Shown one piece after another: positions 8,276 through 17,481 of a DNA stretch of 64,000 nt. Made by a program: the position numbers and the translations under genes. This DNA comes from Marinobacter koreensis (lineage in GTDB: Bacteria; Pseudomonadota; Gammaproteobacteria; Pseudomonadales; Oleiphilaceae). The DNA lies in contig NZ_JAKZAJ010000004.1 in NCBI RefSeq assembly GCF_023156285.1, forward strand, positions 372,001 to 436,000, read 5' to 3'. Position 1 is the stretch's first letter. Each line of letters opens with the position of its first letter. The notes beneath the pieces were generated by a model. It was not told the origin of the DNA, ran no database searches, and saw only the letters and a program-made list of their open reading frames with translations.

Positions 8276-8851
8276 TTATTTGATCGCACGAGTGCCGATG
8301 ACGTCCTGCAGGCGGGAGAAGGCTTCATTCTGTGGTTTGCGAAGCACGAGGGCCGTAAAGTTGCAGGGCTTGTGCCGGCTGTCGAGCTGGGACTTCAGTA
8401 TGCCATTCCAGCCGGTTCGGCAGGCGCCGGTCGATCCCGGCAGGCAGAAGATGACCGTGTGGTTGGCCAGCCCGCCGAAGGCCCGTGACTGAATGGTCGA
8501 GGAGCCGATTTCCTCTGCCGACAGGCGGCGGAATTCTTCGCCGAAGCCGTCTATGGTCTTGTCGAGCAGTGGGGCCACCGCTTCGGGCGTACTGTCCCGT
8601 TCGTGGAAGCCCGTGCCTCCGGTGATAATCACCACGTGAATCTCGGGGTCGGCAATCCAGCCCGACATCAGGGCGCGCACCAGGTAAACGTCGTCGGGCA
8701 GAATACGGCGGGCGACCAGTTGGTGGCCCGCTTCGACCGCGCTGTCTTCCAGAAACTGGCCGGAGGTGTCCTGCTCTGGTCCACGGGTGTCCGAAACGGT
8801 CAGGATCGCGATGTTCAGCGATTTGAGTTCAGTTGTAGGTTCACTGCTCAT
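8276..8851 (-). CDS. moaB: Molybdenum cofactor biosynthesis protein B
   Basis: The 191-residue protein belongs to the MoaB/Mog family that binds or adenylylates molybdopterin. Recognisable motifs are [16 protein letters not shown] near the N-terminus, [18 protein letters not shown] in the middle and [12 protein letters not shown] near the C-terminus. It is the first gene of the leftward operon, so its promoter must lie in the roughly 360-base gap shared with the divergent rho gene. Assignment to MoaB rather than MogA rests on overall length and motif spacing; the two are hard to separate by eye. Confidence 0.88.
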   Translation of the reverse strand: MSSEPTTELKSLNIAILTVSDTRGPEQDTSGQFLEDSAVEAGHQLVARRILPDDVYLVRALMSGWIADPEIHVVIITGGTGFHERDSTPEAVAPLLDKTIDGFGEEFRRLSAEEIGSSTIQSRAFGGLANHTVIFCLPGSTGACRTGWNGILKSQLDSRHKPCNFTALVLRKPQNEAFSRLQDVIGTRAIK

Positions 8852-8995
8852 GGTTCGGCTCCGAAAGCTGAAAAAACAAAAGATAATAGGTCCAGTATCC
8901 GCACTGGGGACCTTTTAGGGAAGGGAGTAACCCATGAGAGGGAGGTCGGATATCCTCCTCATGGCAGGAATTTGGCGTATTTTCGAGCGGTGCAC

Positions 8996-9025
8996 TTGAC
9001 ATTCGCTGTCAAGGTGGTCGATGAT
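8996..9025 (+). promoter_or_regulatory. Candidate rho promoter with overlapping dyad
   Basis: A perfect -35 TTGACA (8996-9001) is followed after 18 bases by GATGAT (9020-9025). The -35 is also the left arm of a perfect dyad, TTGACA-TTCGC-TGTCAA (8996-9012), which could be an operator. The predicted transcript has a leader of about 180 bases before rho. The rest of the 358-base moaB-rho gap shows no other clear element. Confidence 0.5.
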
Positions 9026-9209
9026 CCGTCTTGCCCGGAGAACGGATGTTCCCACTCTACTGGCTTCAGCAAACTATTCCGGATTTCATCTTCCCCGGGT
9101 TGCTCCATCTGGCCAGCACCTGTTTCAGCACTTATTTGTTCAATTCGTTCAGGGGCGCCCCTGTCATTCCAATAGTCGTTTATTTCCATTCCTGAAAATC
9201 CAACAAACT

Positions 9210-10472
9210 ATGAATCTTACTGAACTCAAGCAGAAATCCGTGCCCGAATTGCTCGAAATTGCGCAAGAGATGGGCCTCGATAACCTGGCTCGTTCGCGCA
9301 AGCAGGATGTGATTTTCACGATCCTCAAGAAGCATGCGAAAAGCGGTGAAGACATCTATGGCGACGGTGTACTGGAAATTCTGCAGGACGGATTTGGCTT
9401 CCTCCGTTCCGCGGACGCCTCCTACCTTGCCGGTCCGGACGATATCTACGTCTCGCCCAGCCAGATTCGCCGATTCAACCTGCGTACCGGTGATACCATC
9501 GCCGGTAAGATCCGGCCACCGAAAGACGGGGAGCGTTATTTTGCCCTGTTGAAGGTCAACGAAATCAATTTCGACAAGCCGGATAACGCCCGCAACAAGA
9601 TTCTGTTCGAAAACCTGACTCCCCTGTTCCCGCAAGAACGGCTGATGCTGGAAGCCGGGAATGGCAGTACCGAGGACCTCTCCTCGCGGGTCCTGGATCT
9701 GGTGGCCCCCATCGGCAAAGGCCAGCGTGGCCTGATCGTCTCGCCGCCCAAGGCAGGTAAGACGCTGCTGATGCAGGGGATTGCGCAATCGATTACCCGT
9801 AACAATCCGGAATGTCACCTGATGGTACTGCTCATCGACGAGCGTCCGGAGGAAGTGACCGAAATGCAGCGCACCGTTCGTGGAGAAGTGGTCGCGTCCA
9901 CCTTCGACGAGCCGCCTGCCCGTCACGTTCAGGTGGCTGAAATGGTCATCGAGAAGGCCAAGCGGCTGGTTGAGCACAAGAAGGACGTGGTGATCCTGCT
10001 GGATTCCATTACCCGTCTCGCCCGTGCCTACAACACCGTGATTCCGTCCTCCGGCAAGGTGCTGACCGGTGGTGTGGACGCCCACGCCCTGGAGAAGCCG
10101 AAGCGGTTCTTTGGTGCGGCGCGTAACGTCGAGGAAGGCGGCAGCCTGACGATCCTGGCCACCGCGCTGGTGAATACCGGTTCCAAGATGGACGAGGTGA
10201 TCTACGAGGAGTTCAAGGGCACCGGTAATATGGAAGTGCACCTGGACCGTCGGATCGCCGAGAAACGTGTTTACCCGGCGATCAACATCCGCAGTTCCGG
10301 TACCCGGCGGGAGGATCTGCTGATGTCCGAAGCCGATATCCAGCGAGTGTGGATTCTGCGCAAGCTGCTGCATTCCATGGATGACGACACTGCGGCCATC
10401 GAGTTCCTGCTGGACAAGCTCAAGGACACGAAGACCAACGACGAGTTCTTCCAGTCCATGAAACGTCGTTAA
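9210..10472 (+). CDS. rho: Transcription termination factor Rho
   Basis: Rho is the hexameric RNA helicase that ends transcription at untranslated RNA. The 420-residue protein matches the family length. It has the N-terminal helical domain, the cold-shock-like RNA-binding domain with RNP1 DGFGFLR (about residues 60-66), Walker A PPKAGKT (about 179-185), Walker [17 protein letters not shown] and the Q/R-loop regions. The start at 9210 (MNLTELKQ) is set by homology; its ribosome site is weak. The frame is open upstream through the leader to 9021, but that extension is not conserved family sequence. Autogenous attenuation in a long leader is known for rho in E. coli and would fit here. Confidence 0.97.
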   Translation: MNLTELKQKSVPELLEIAQEMGLDNLARSRKQDVIFTILKKHAKSGEDIYGDGVLEILQDGFGFLRSADASYLAGPDDIYVSPSQIRRFNLRTGDTIAGKIRPPKDGERYFALLKVNEINFDKPDNARNKILFENLTPLFPQERLMLEAGNGSTEDLSSRVLDLVAPIGKGQRGLIVSPPKAGKTLLMQGIAQSITRNNPECHLMVLLIDERPEEVTEMQRTVRGEVVASTFDEPPARHVQVAEMVIEKAKRLVEHKKDVVILLDSITRLARAYNTVIPSSGKVLTGGVDAHALEKPKRFFGAARNVEEGGSLTILATALVNTGSKMDEVIYEEFKGTGNMEVHLDRRIAEKRVYPAINIRSSGTRREDLLMSEADIQRVWILRKLLHSMDDDTAAIEFLLDKLKDTKTNDEFFQSMKRR

Positions 10473-10506
10473 CCGGCTTTTTGGCGCTTGAGCCTGCGGG
10501 GGCGGG

Positions 10507-10611
10507 CAGTGACGGGGAAAGTCTCCCCGGACACGCCGTGAATACGTCCCTGTAGGCTTGGTCTTGCCATCCCTGGCAAGACACAGTCCGGGGAAACTTT
10601 CCCCGCCACTG
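10507..10611. repeat. Large nested inverted repeat between rho and ubiD
   Basis: Two 26-base arms (10507-10532 and 10586-10611) are inverted copies with only two mismatches. The roughly 53 bases between them contain a second, perfect hairpin, GTCTTGCCA-TCCC-TGGCAAGAC (10561-10582). The whole 105-base unit could fold into one long structured stem in RNA. It lies about 35 bases after the rho stop with no T-tract at its base. It looks like a dispersed extragenic palindromic element rather than a simple terminator. Confidence 0.65.
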
Positions 10612-10726
10612 CTGACCAGACAGCGTGCGCGCTTTGCCCAAATTCCCACCTCGCGCCGTCACTGCACCGGCAGTCCAGGAGACGAGTTACTCCGTACCTA
10701 CAGGCCGATCAAGAACGGAGCACACG

Positions 10727-12214
10727 ATGAAATACAACGACCTGCGTGACTTCATCAACCAGCTGGAGAAGCTGGGCGAGCTCAAGCGCATCAGCGTGGA
10801 AGTCGATCCCCACCTGGAAATGACCGAGATCTGCGACCGTACCCTGCGGGCCGGCGGGCCGGCGTTGTTGTTCGAGAATCCCAAGGGCTACGACATGCCG
10901 GTTCTGGCGAACCTGTTTGGAACACCGAAGCGGGTGGCGCTGGGGATGGGGCAGGAGAATGTGACCGCGTTGCGTGAGGTCGGCAAGCTGCTGGCCTTTC
11001 TCAAGGAGCCGGATCCGCCCAAGGGGTTCAAGGACGCCATCGAGAAGCTGCCGATCTTCAAGCAGGTCATGCGGATGAGCCCCAAGGTGCTTCGCTCGGC
11101 CCCCTGTCAGGAAGTGGTTATCGAGAAAGATCAGGTGGATCTGTACCAGATCCCGGTTCAGCATTGCTGGCCCGGGGATGCCGGGCCGCTGGTGACCTGG
11201 CCGCTGGTGATTACCCGCGGGCCGCACAAGGAACGGCAGAATCTGGGTATCTATCGTCAGCAGGTGATCGGGCGTAATCGCCTGATCATGCGATGGCTCA
11301 GCCATCGTGGTGGCGCGCTGGATTTCCGCGAGTTCCAGAAAGCCAATCCCGGCAAGCCTTATCCCGTCGCCGTGGCGCTCGGGGCAGACCCGGCGACGAT
11401 TCTGGGCGCGGTAACGCCAGTACCGGATTCCCTGTCGGAGTATGCATTTGCCGGTCTCCTGCGGGGCAGTCGGACCGAGCTGGTCAAGGCGGGGCTCAGC
11501 GACCTTCAGGTGCCGGCAAGTGCCGAGATCGTGCTGGAAGGGTTTATCTATCCGGACGATACGGCACCGGAAGGACCGTTCGGGGACCATACCGGCTATT
11601 ACAACGAGGTGGATGAGTTCCCGGTGTTTACCGTGGAGCGGATCACCCACCGGCGGGAGCCGATTTACCACAGCACCTACACCGGTCGTCCGCCGGATGA
11701 GCCGGCCATTCTGGGTGTGGCACTGAATGAAGTGTTCATTCCCATCCTGCAGAAGCAGTTTCCGGAAATTGTCGATTTCTATCTGCCGCCGGAAGGCTGT
11801 TCCTACCGGCTTGCCGTAGTAACGATGAAGAAGCAGTATCCCGGCCATGCCAAGCGGGTCATGATGGGCGTATGGTCATTTCTCAGGCAGTTCATGTACA
11901 CCAAGTTCGTGATCGTGACCGATGACGATGTGAATGCCCGTAACTGGGAAGACGTGATCTGGGCGATCACAACGCGGATGGACCCGGTCCGGGACACCAC
12001 GATGGTGGAAAATACGCCGATTGATTATCTGGATTTTGCCTCGCCGGTGTCCGGTCTTGGCTCGAAGATGGGGATGGATGCCACCAATAAATGGCCCGGG
12101 GAAACCGACCGGGAATGGGGTGAGCCCATCACCATGTCCGACGACGTCAAGCAGCGGGTGGATGACATCTGGGACAGCCTGGGCATTGAAATTCCGGGTC
12201 AGCGCCCCGATTGA
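10727..12214 (+). CDS. ubiD: 4-hydroxy-3-polyprenylbenzoate decarboxylase
   Basis: UbiD decarboxylates the prenylated ring in ubiquinone synthesis, using prenylated FMN made by UbiX. The 495-residue protein matches E. coli UbiD (497). Family signatures include [19 protein letters not shown], the E-x-x-x-R-type region, [13 protein letters not shown] and the [18 protein letters not shown] segment. The ATG at 10727 is preceded by CGGAG at good spacing, while a longer in-frame reading from 10625 has no homology. A flavin reductase-like gene starts 13 bases after its stop, suggesting co-transcription. Confidence 0.96.
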   Translation: MKYNDLRDFINQLEKLGELKRISVEVDPHLEMTEICDRTLRAGGPALLFENPKGYDMPVLANLFGTPKRVALGMGQENVTALREVGKLLAFLKEPDPPKGFKDAIEKLPIFKQVMRMSPKVLRSAPCQEVVIEKDQVDLYQIPVQHCWPGDAGPLVTWPLVITRGPHKERQNLGIYRQQVIGRNRLIMRWLSHRGGALDFREFQKANPGKPYPVAVALGADPATILGAVTPVPDSLSEYAFAGLLRGSRTELVKAGLSDLQVPASAEIVLEGFIYPDDTAPEGPFGDHTGYYNEVDEFPVFTVERITHRREPIYHSTYTGRPPDEPAILGVALNEVFIPILQKQFPEIVDFYLPPEGCSYRLAVVTMKKQYPGHAKRVMMGVWSFLRQFMYTKFVIVTDDDVNARNWEDVIWAITTRMDPVRDTTMVENTPIDYLDFASPVSGLGSKMGMDATNKWPGETDREWGEPITMSDDVKQRVDDIWDSLGIEIPGQRPD

Positions 12215-12227
12215 GAAGGAGAGTCAT

Positions 12228-13220
12228 TTGTATCGAGTGACTCTTCATCCGTCGGGGCTCGGATTTTCGTCAGAAGCAGACGTTGATCTCCTGAGTGCGG
12301 CGGTTCGGTCCGGTATTGCCGTTCCGTCAGCCTGTCGCAATGGGGTCTGTGAGCTCTGCGAAGCGTCTCTGTTATCCGGGCGGGCCCTGAATACCCGAAA
12401 AAATCTTGAACTATCGGTTGGCGAGCGCCTGATGATGTGCCGGACCCGGGCGCTGGCTGACCTTGAACTGGAGATAGCCGCTGTTATGGCAGCAGGAAAC
12501 AATCAGCCTCGTAAGGTGCAGGCGAAAGTGGTGAGCGTTCGGTCCATCAGTCACGATGTGTACCGCGTTGAACTGGACATTCCCCGGCGCCAGGACCTGT
12601 CGTTTCATGCAGGTCAGTATCTGTCCGTGAATTTGCCGGGCGAGGATCCCTGCTATTTTTCCATTGCCTCCAGCCCCTCTGCACACACCATTGAGCTGCA
12701 TATCCAGGCGTCACCGGACTGGGGATCGGCCCAGAAAGTGGTGGATGCCCTCACGTCCGGTCGGGATGTGACGGTGGAGTTGCCCCATGGCAAGGCGTGC
12801 CTTGCGAACGCTCCCGAAAAGCCGGTATTGCTGGTGGCGGCGGGCACGGGATTCGCGCAGATGAAGAGCCTGGTGGATTATCTGCGGGAAACCGGTTTTT
12901 CTCACCCGATCAAGCTGTATTGGGGCGTGCGCAAGCACGAAGATATGTATCTCAGATCCCTGGCCCAGCAGTGGGAGCAGGACTGGCCGCCATTCACCTT
13001 CCTGCCTGTGGTGGGGGATGACGAGGACAATGACTGGAGCGGCCACCACGACCAGCTGGTTCGCGCAGTCCTGGCGTCGGGAATGGACTGGCAACGGGTG
13101 GAAGTCCATGCCAGTGGCTCGCCCACAATGGTCTACACCCTCATGGATGCGCTCGTGGAGGCCGGATTGCCGCAGGGAGCTTTCTTCTCGGATGTGCTGG
13201 AATACGCGCCGAGGGGCTGA
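12228..13220 (+). CDS. Ferredoxin-type NAD(P)H flavin reductase (CDP-6-deoxyglucoseen reductase-like)
   Basis: The 330-residue protein has an N-terminal plant-type 2Fe-2S ferredoxin domain with SACRNGVCELCEASLL and a later CRT cysteine, an FAD-binding barrel with DVYRVELD and HAGQYLSV, and an NAD(P)-binding domain with LLVAAGTGFAQMKS. This is the layout of CDP-6-deoxy-delta-3,4-glucoseen reductase-like and Fre-like enzymes. The start is taken as TTG at 12228 because GAAGGAGAG lies just upstream. It directly follows ubiD, an association also seen in Pseudomonas. A role in supplying electrons to quinone metabolism is plausible but unproven. Confidence 0.85.
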   Translation: MYRVTLHPSGLGFSSEADVDLLSAAVRSGIAVPSACRNGVCELCEASLLSGRALNTRKNLELSVGERLMMCRTRALADLELEIAAVMAAGNNQPRKVQAKVVSVRSISHDVYRVELDIPRRQDLSFHAGQYLSVNLPGEDPCYFSIASSPSAHTIELHIQASPDWGSAQKVVDALTSGRDVTVELPHGKACLANAPEKPVLLVAAGTGFAQMKSLVDYLRETGFSHPIKLYWGVRKHEDMYLRSLAQQWEQDWPPFTFLPVVGDDEDNDWSGHHDQLVRAVLASGMDWQRVEVHASGSPTMVYTLMDALVEAGLPQGAFFSDVLEYAPRG

Positions 13221-13239
13221 CAAACCACTTGTCAGCGTG

Positions 13240-13277
13240 AAAAGGGGGTCAGATGAATTCTCATCTGACCCCCTTTT
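13240..13277. terminator. Perfect 17-bp bidirectional terminator
   Basis: AAAAGGGGGTCAGATGA (13240-13256) and TCATCTGACCCCCTTTT (13261-13277) form a perfect stem with a four-base loop ATTC. A- and T-tracts at the base suit both directions, ending the rightward ubiD unit and the leftward hem operon. The GGGGTCAG/CTGACCCC palindrome may also belong to a dispersed repeat family. Confidence 0.85.
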
Positions 13278-13291
13278 GTTCCCGGCTTCGG

Positions 13292-14533
13292 TCAGGCCCG
13301 GGGCATTGGCAGTTCGGGCAGCCCGTTGTCCTGTTCCAGACCCTGCATCAACAGCTTGATGCTGGCTTCTTCGTCACCCATATGGGCGTTCAGGCGGCTA
13401 AGCTCTGCCAGGGTTTCCCGGCTCCTTCTCAGCCGCAGACTGGTTTCAAAGTACTCCCGGGCTTTTCCCCACAACTCGTTTCGCAGGCTGAGCCGTCCCA
13501 GCGCCAGCAGCAGTTCGGCGTTGTTGGGACGATCCTTGAGCCACTGTTCGGCAAGCAGCAGTTGCTCGTCAGGCTTGTGGCCTTCAATGCGGCCATACAG
13601 GTTGATCAGTTCGTCGCTCCAGTGATTCCGGAGCACCTTGCGCAACAGGGTTTCTGCCTGGCCTTCGTCACCCAGTCCGGCCAGGAGTCGGGCGTAGTCC
13701 CGGATCGTGTGTTCATCCCGGCGAAGGAACCCCGGTAACTCGTCCCAAAGCCGGGTGAGCGGTTCGAGGGAGGCGTCGGGGTTGTCCTTGCGTTGCCGTC
13801 TGCATTCCTCGGCTGCCTGTTCCAGCAGGTTGTGCCAGGCTTCCCGTTCCAGTTCGTGGAGTTCGTCCTCGGGAATCACATTCCGCTTCTTCAGCTCCGG
13901 GAGCAGTTTTGCCAGTTCCCGCCAGTCTTCCAGCCGGAAGTAGGTGTTCTTCAGCAGCTTCAGGACGAACGGATGGTTCGGGGATTGTTTGCGTAACCGG
14001 ATCAGCGTGGCCAGTGCCTGCTCCAGCCGGTTTCCGGCCAATTGCAGCTGGGCTTGGGTAATGCCTACGGCCAGATCCGAACCGGGGGTACTCTCGAAGG
14101 CTTTGCGTAGCAGGTCATCCACGGCTTCATGGTCGCCGGACTCGAACGATGCCTGGGCAGCCGCAAGGTAATTGATCAGCGGTGTATCGGCTCGGCTGGC
14201 GGCAGAGGTCAGCAATTTGCGGGCCCTTGGCCAGTTGCCCTCGGCCAGTGCCAGCAGGCCCTGGGTGGTGCGTCGACGGGCCCGACGCTCGTTGCTCCGG
14301 GCCAGCCAGGTGGCGACAAGGCCGGTGCCCCGGCGGAACCGACGGAGCAGATTAATGCCGACGACGGCAAGCCCGACCAGGGCGATGAACAGTCCCAGTC
14401 CCACCCAGAAGTTGGTTTCCACCAGATAATGGCCCAGGCTGATCCGGATATAGCCGAGGTCGTACTGCAGCCCGAGAGCCAGCCCGGTGCCGATCAGCAG
14501 GGCGAGCAGAATGATCAGCAGGAGGCGAATCAT
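13292..14533 (-). CDS. hemY: HemY-type TPR membrane protein of the haem operon
   Basis: The 413-residue protein starts with two hydrophobic segments (about residues 3-22 and 40-62), followed by a HemY_N domain and alpha-helical TPR repeats. This is the proteobacterial HemY associated with the haem operon, not the protoporphyrinogen oxidase of the same name in Gram-positives. It is inner-membrane anchored. Its exact role is unclear. Its start overlaps the hemX stop by four bases, and it is the last gene of hemC-hemD-hemX-hemY. Confidence 0.92.
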   Translation of the reverse strand: MIRLLLIILLALLIGTGLALGLQYDLGYIRISLGHYLVETNFWVGLGLFIALVGLAVVGINLLRRFRRGTGLVATWLARSNERRARRRTTQGLLALAEGNWPRARKLLTSAASRADTPLINYLAAAQASFESGDHEAVDDLLRKAFESTPGSDLAVGITQAQLQLAGNRLEQALATLIRLRKQSPNHPFVLKLLKNTYFRLEDWRELAKLLPELKKRNVIPEDELHELEREAWHNLLEQAAEECRRQRKDNPDASLEPLTRLWDELPGFLRRDEHTIRDYARLLAGLGDEGQAETLLRKVLRNHWSDELINLYGRIEGHKPDEQLLLAEQWLKDRPNNAELLLALGRLSLRNELWGKAREYFETSLRLRRSRETLAELSRLNAHMGDEEASIKLLMQGLEQDNGLPELPMPRA

Positions 14534-15660
14534 GACGGGTTGCCTCCGGTATCAGCGGCCTTCTCCTGCTGCTGGCTTCCATTGTCAGCGGGGTCAGCGC
14601 CCCGGCCAGCCAACCGGCGCTTGAGAAGCTGCAACGAATGGCTGATGTCCGGGAGCTCCGGGTCAATGTTCCGGCCGGAGAGTTCCGACAGGGTGTTGTC
14701 GAGCGCCTTAACCTTCGGATTCTCCGGGTTGTACCAGTCGGCCACCGCCGATGAGGCTTTTGCCAGGGCCCGCTCGTAAAGCGCCTGGTTGCCGCGGAGA
14801 ACCGCCATCTCGGCCTCTTCGAGCATCAACTGGAGGTTCAGGCGGGCATAAGCGCTCTGATCCGGTGAGAGCAGAGGCTTGACCGTTTCGTCCAGTCGGC
14901 GTACCACGACGACGCGCGAGAGGGTATCGGTAAACTGGTTCCAGGCACGGGTCAACATGCCGGGTCCGCCTTCCGCCGGAGCCGTATTGTCCTGTGCCTG
15001 GGAGGGCACGAAACCGGGAGCGGACTCGTGAATCAGCGCCTGGTCGGTCAGTTGGTGGACGCTGTCGATGGCAGCCTCAAGCGTCAGGTAAAGCCCGGTG
15101 CGGTCGATATTCTCTATGCCCTTCAGGGCCATCAGCTCTTTTGCCAGTTGCTGGCGTACCGGGTAGACGCCGACGTCGTCGGACTCCGCCAGTACCTGGT
15201 CCGCGGACTTCAGCGCCGACATGGCACCCCGGATGTCTTTCTCGATCTGCAGTCGCTGATTACCGATCCGCAGGAGGTATTCGGCTTCCGCCAGAAGCCA
15301 GTCAGTGCGGGTCCGGTTACCGGCTTCGAGCAGGGTCTGGGCATTATGGTCGATCTGGCGTTGCTGGGTCGCAATCAGCTCCCGCTGGGCCGCAAGCTTG
15401 TCCTCAAGGGACTGGAGGCGCTGGCTTTGCTGGTTCCCCCGGTCTCCGTAGAGGTTTTCCAGCTGGCGGGTGTCCTGTTGCAGGGTCTGCAGGCTCTGGA
15501 CGGTCGCCTGGTGGCGCTGCCATTGCTGCCAGTTCCAGAGTGCCAGGGCGATTGCGATGACCAGGGCCAGCACCGTTACCAGCCAGAGTGGCCAGAGTTT
15601 TCTCGGCTTTGGCGGGGTTTGCTGAATGGGGGCGGGGAGTTGATCGGTTGATTCTGTCAC
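14530..15660 (-). CDS. hemX: HemX-like membrane protein
   Basis: The 376-residue protein has one transmembrane helix near residues 23-42 (LWPLWLVTVLALVIAIALAL), a long coiled coil rich in glutamine (about 45-115) and a conserved C-terminal helical domain. It matches the HemX family, often labelled uroporphyrinogen-III C-methyltransferase although the methylase fold is absent. It starts eight bases after the hemD stop and overlaps hemY, so it is part of the haem operon. Its role is probably as a membrane partner or regulator of tetrapyrrole synthesis. Confidence 0.9.
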   Translation of the reverse strand: MTESTDQLPAPIQQTPPKPRKLWPLWLVTVLALVIAIALALWNWQQWQRHQATVQSLQTLQQDTRQLENLYGDRGNQQSQRLQSLEDKLAAQRELIATQQRQIDHNAQTLLEAGNRTRTDWLLAEAEYLLRIGNQRLQIEKDIRGAMSALKSADQVLAESDDVGVYPVRQQLAKELMALKGIENIDRTGLYLTLEAAIDSVHQLTDQALIHESAPGFVPSQAQDNTAPAEGGPGMLTRAWNQFTDTLSRVVVVRRLDETVKPLLSPDQSAYARLNLQLMLEEAEMAVLRGNQALYERALAKASSAVADWYNPENPKVKALDNTLSELSGRNIDPELPDISHSLQLLKRRLAGRGADPADNGSQQQEKAADTGGNPS

Positions 15661-15668
15661 GGGCGTCC

Positions 15669-16481
15669 TTACTTGTTATTTCCGGCACCACCGTTTCTGC
15701 CGTCCAGCGTTGCTGCAACAGTGGCTACGATATCGGCATCGGCAAGACTGACTGGTACACACCATCGGGTAAATCCCGCAGCCCGGGCACGTTGTGCGAC
15801 ACGGTCGGCGGGAACGATCAATAATCTATCGTATAGATTATGGCCGCTCTTCGCACATAGTGCGATGAGATTATCCAGGGTTTCGCCGGACAGGGCCACG
15901 ATGGCGTCCGGTGAGAAGTCCCCCAAGACCTTCCGGATGTCTTCCTGAGCGTAGTCAGGACAATAGCGGCGGTAGAGTGGCAGAGCCGTGACGGTTGCGC
16001 CCCGGGCCTCCAGGGTTTCACGGATCAGTTCACGACCATTGTCGCCCCGTGCCAGAAGGATCTTCTCACCAGCAACCTGGCGCAGGGAAGCCAGAGCCAG
16101 AAGGGCTTCGCTGGTCCAGCCCTCGGCGGGTTGCCGTACGGACAGGCCATGGCTCGCCAAAACCTTGGCTGTGCCCGCGCCCACTGCGTACCAGCGAATG
16201 CCAACGGGAATCTGCGGCCACCAGGTGTCGATTTCCTCCAGCAGTCGCCGGGCGGCGAAGGGGCTGACGGCAATGACGTGCGAGTATCGGTCCAGATCCA
16301 GGAGAATGTTGCGGCTCTCCGGGGTCTCTGGCAGAGCCTCCCTTGCCATGAGGGGCAGTACGCGGGTTTCCGCTCCGGCGGTCCGGAACGCATCTGCCAG
16401 TCTCGAGGCTTCAGGCTCCGGCCGACAGATCAGGATCCGGCGGCCGGTGAGCTGTGGCCGTTCAGCGAGGGGTGTGGCCAT
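15669..16481 (-). CDS. hemD: Uroporphyrinogen-III synthase
   Basis: HemD closes the linear hydroxymethylbilane to uroporphyrinogen III. The 270-residue protein has the two-domain family pattern: [17 protein letters not shown] at the N-terminus, [13 protein letters not shown], then [11 protein letters not shown] and the C-terminal [14 protein letters not shown]. Sequence identity in this family is low, so the operon position between hemC and hemX is important support. The start at 16481 (MATPLAER) overlaps the end of hemC by 20 bases. Earlier in-frame starts would lie deep in hemC. Confidence 0.93.
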   Translation of the reverse strand: MATPLAERPQLTGRRILICRPEPEASRLADAFRTAGAETRVLPLMAREALPETPESRNILLDLDRYSHVIAVSPFAARRLLEEIDTWWPQIPVGIRWYAVGAGTAKVLASHGLSVRQPAEGWTSEALLALASLRQVAGEKILLARGDNGRELIRETLEARGATVTALPLYRRYCPDYAQEDIRKVLGDFSPDAIVALSGETLDNLIALCAKSGHNLYDRLLIVPADRVAQRARAAGFTRWCVPVSLADADIVATVAATLDGRNGGAGNNK

Positions 16482-17403
16482 AGATTTCAGCCAGTACCTT
16501 GTCGGCGCCCAGGGCCAGGAGGTCTTCGGCCAGTTCTCGGCCGAGTCGCTCGCCTTCGCTGCGCGGTGCACGCCCCTCGACACGGAAGATCTGCTGGCCG
16601 TCAACGGAGCCCACGAGTCCCCGAAGCCAGAGGGTGTCTTCATCCTCGAGCAGGGCATACGCGGCAATCGGTACCTGGCATCCGCCTTCGAGACGCCGGT
16701 TAAGCGCCCGTTCCGCCTTCACACGGTCGGCGGTGTCGGCATGATTCAGTGGCGCAATCAATTCCAGCAACTCGGTGTCATCGACCCGACACTCGATGCC
16801 CAATGCCCCCTGTCCCACAGCCGGCAGTGAAATCACGTCCGGCAGGCAGTAACGGATTCGGTTGTGGAATCCGAGGCGTTTCAGGCCGGAGCTCGCCAGC
16901 ACAATGGCGTCGTAGTCGTGCGCGTCCAGTTTCGCCAGGCGGGTGTTCACGTTGCCCCGGAGTACCTTGATCTGCAGGTCCGGCCGATAGGCCCGCAGTT
17001 GCGCTTCCCGGCGAAGGCTGGCGGTTCCTACAACAGCGCCCTCGGGCAGCGCATCGACAGTTTCGTAGTGGTTGCTGACAAAGGCGTCGGTGGGGTCTTC
17101 CCGCTCACAGATGGCGACGAGCCCGAGGCCTTCCGGGAATTCCATGGGCACGTCTTTCATGGAGTGCACCGCCAGATCGGCCCGGCCGTCCAGCATGGCT
17201 TCTTCCAGTTCCTTCACGAACAGGCCCTTGCCGCCGATCTTGGCCAGCGGAACATCGAGGATCTTGTCGCCCTGGGTCTTGATCTTGACCAGTTCCACGG
17301 TGACGCCATCGTGCAGCTGTTCCAGTTCGGATTTGATGTGTTCCGCCTGCCACAGCGCGAGGGCGCTGCTGCGGGTTGCGATGCGAAGGGTACGTTTGGA
17401 CAT
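16462..17403 (-). CDS. hemC: Porphobilinogen deaminase (hydroxymethylbilane synthase)
   Basis: HemC joins four porphobilinogens on a dipyrromethane cofactor. The 313-residue protein has [19 protein letters not shown] at the start, [10 protein letters not shown] with the catalytic aspartate region, [11 protein letters not shown] and [15 protein letters not shown], where the cysteine anchors the cofactor. Start at ATG 17403 gives the length of E. coli HemC; a GTG nine bases upstream at 17412 is an alternative. It is the promoter-proximal gene of the haem operon, with about 160 bases to algR's stop-side neighbour region. Confidence 0.96.
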   Translation of the reverse strand: MSKRTLRIATRSSALALWQAEHIKSELEQLHDGVTVELVKIKTQGDKILDVPLAKIGGKGLFVKELEEAMLDGRADLAVHSMKDVPMEFPEGLGLVAICEREDPTDAFVSNHYETVDALPEGAVVGTASLRREAQLRAYRPDLQIKVLRGNVNTRLAKLDAHDYDAIVLASSGLKRLGFHNRIRYCLPDVISLPAVGQGALGIECRVDDTELLELIAPLNHADTADRVKAERALNRRLEGGCQVPIAAYALLEDEDTLWLRGLVGSVDGQQIFRVEGRAPRSEGERLGRELAEDLLALGADKVLAEIYGHTPR

Positions 17404-17481
17404 GGCACTCACTGTCGGTTGGAAAAATGTTCGCCAAGGTTAACGTGTGACGGCAGAAATGTCCCGTAGGGATGGCCGCAG

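Noticed and set aside
9021..9209. N-terminal extension of Rho by 63 residues
   Set aside because: The frame is open, but the extension is not conserved Rho sequence and it begins within the predicted promoter. Start at 9210 gives the family length.
9180..10649. A 489-codon frame antisense to rho
   Set aside because: It covers a highly conserved gene on the other strand, and its product shows no family features or plausible start.
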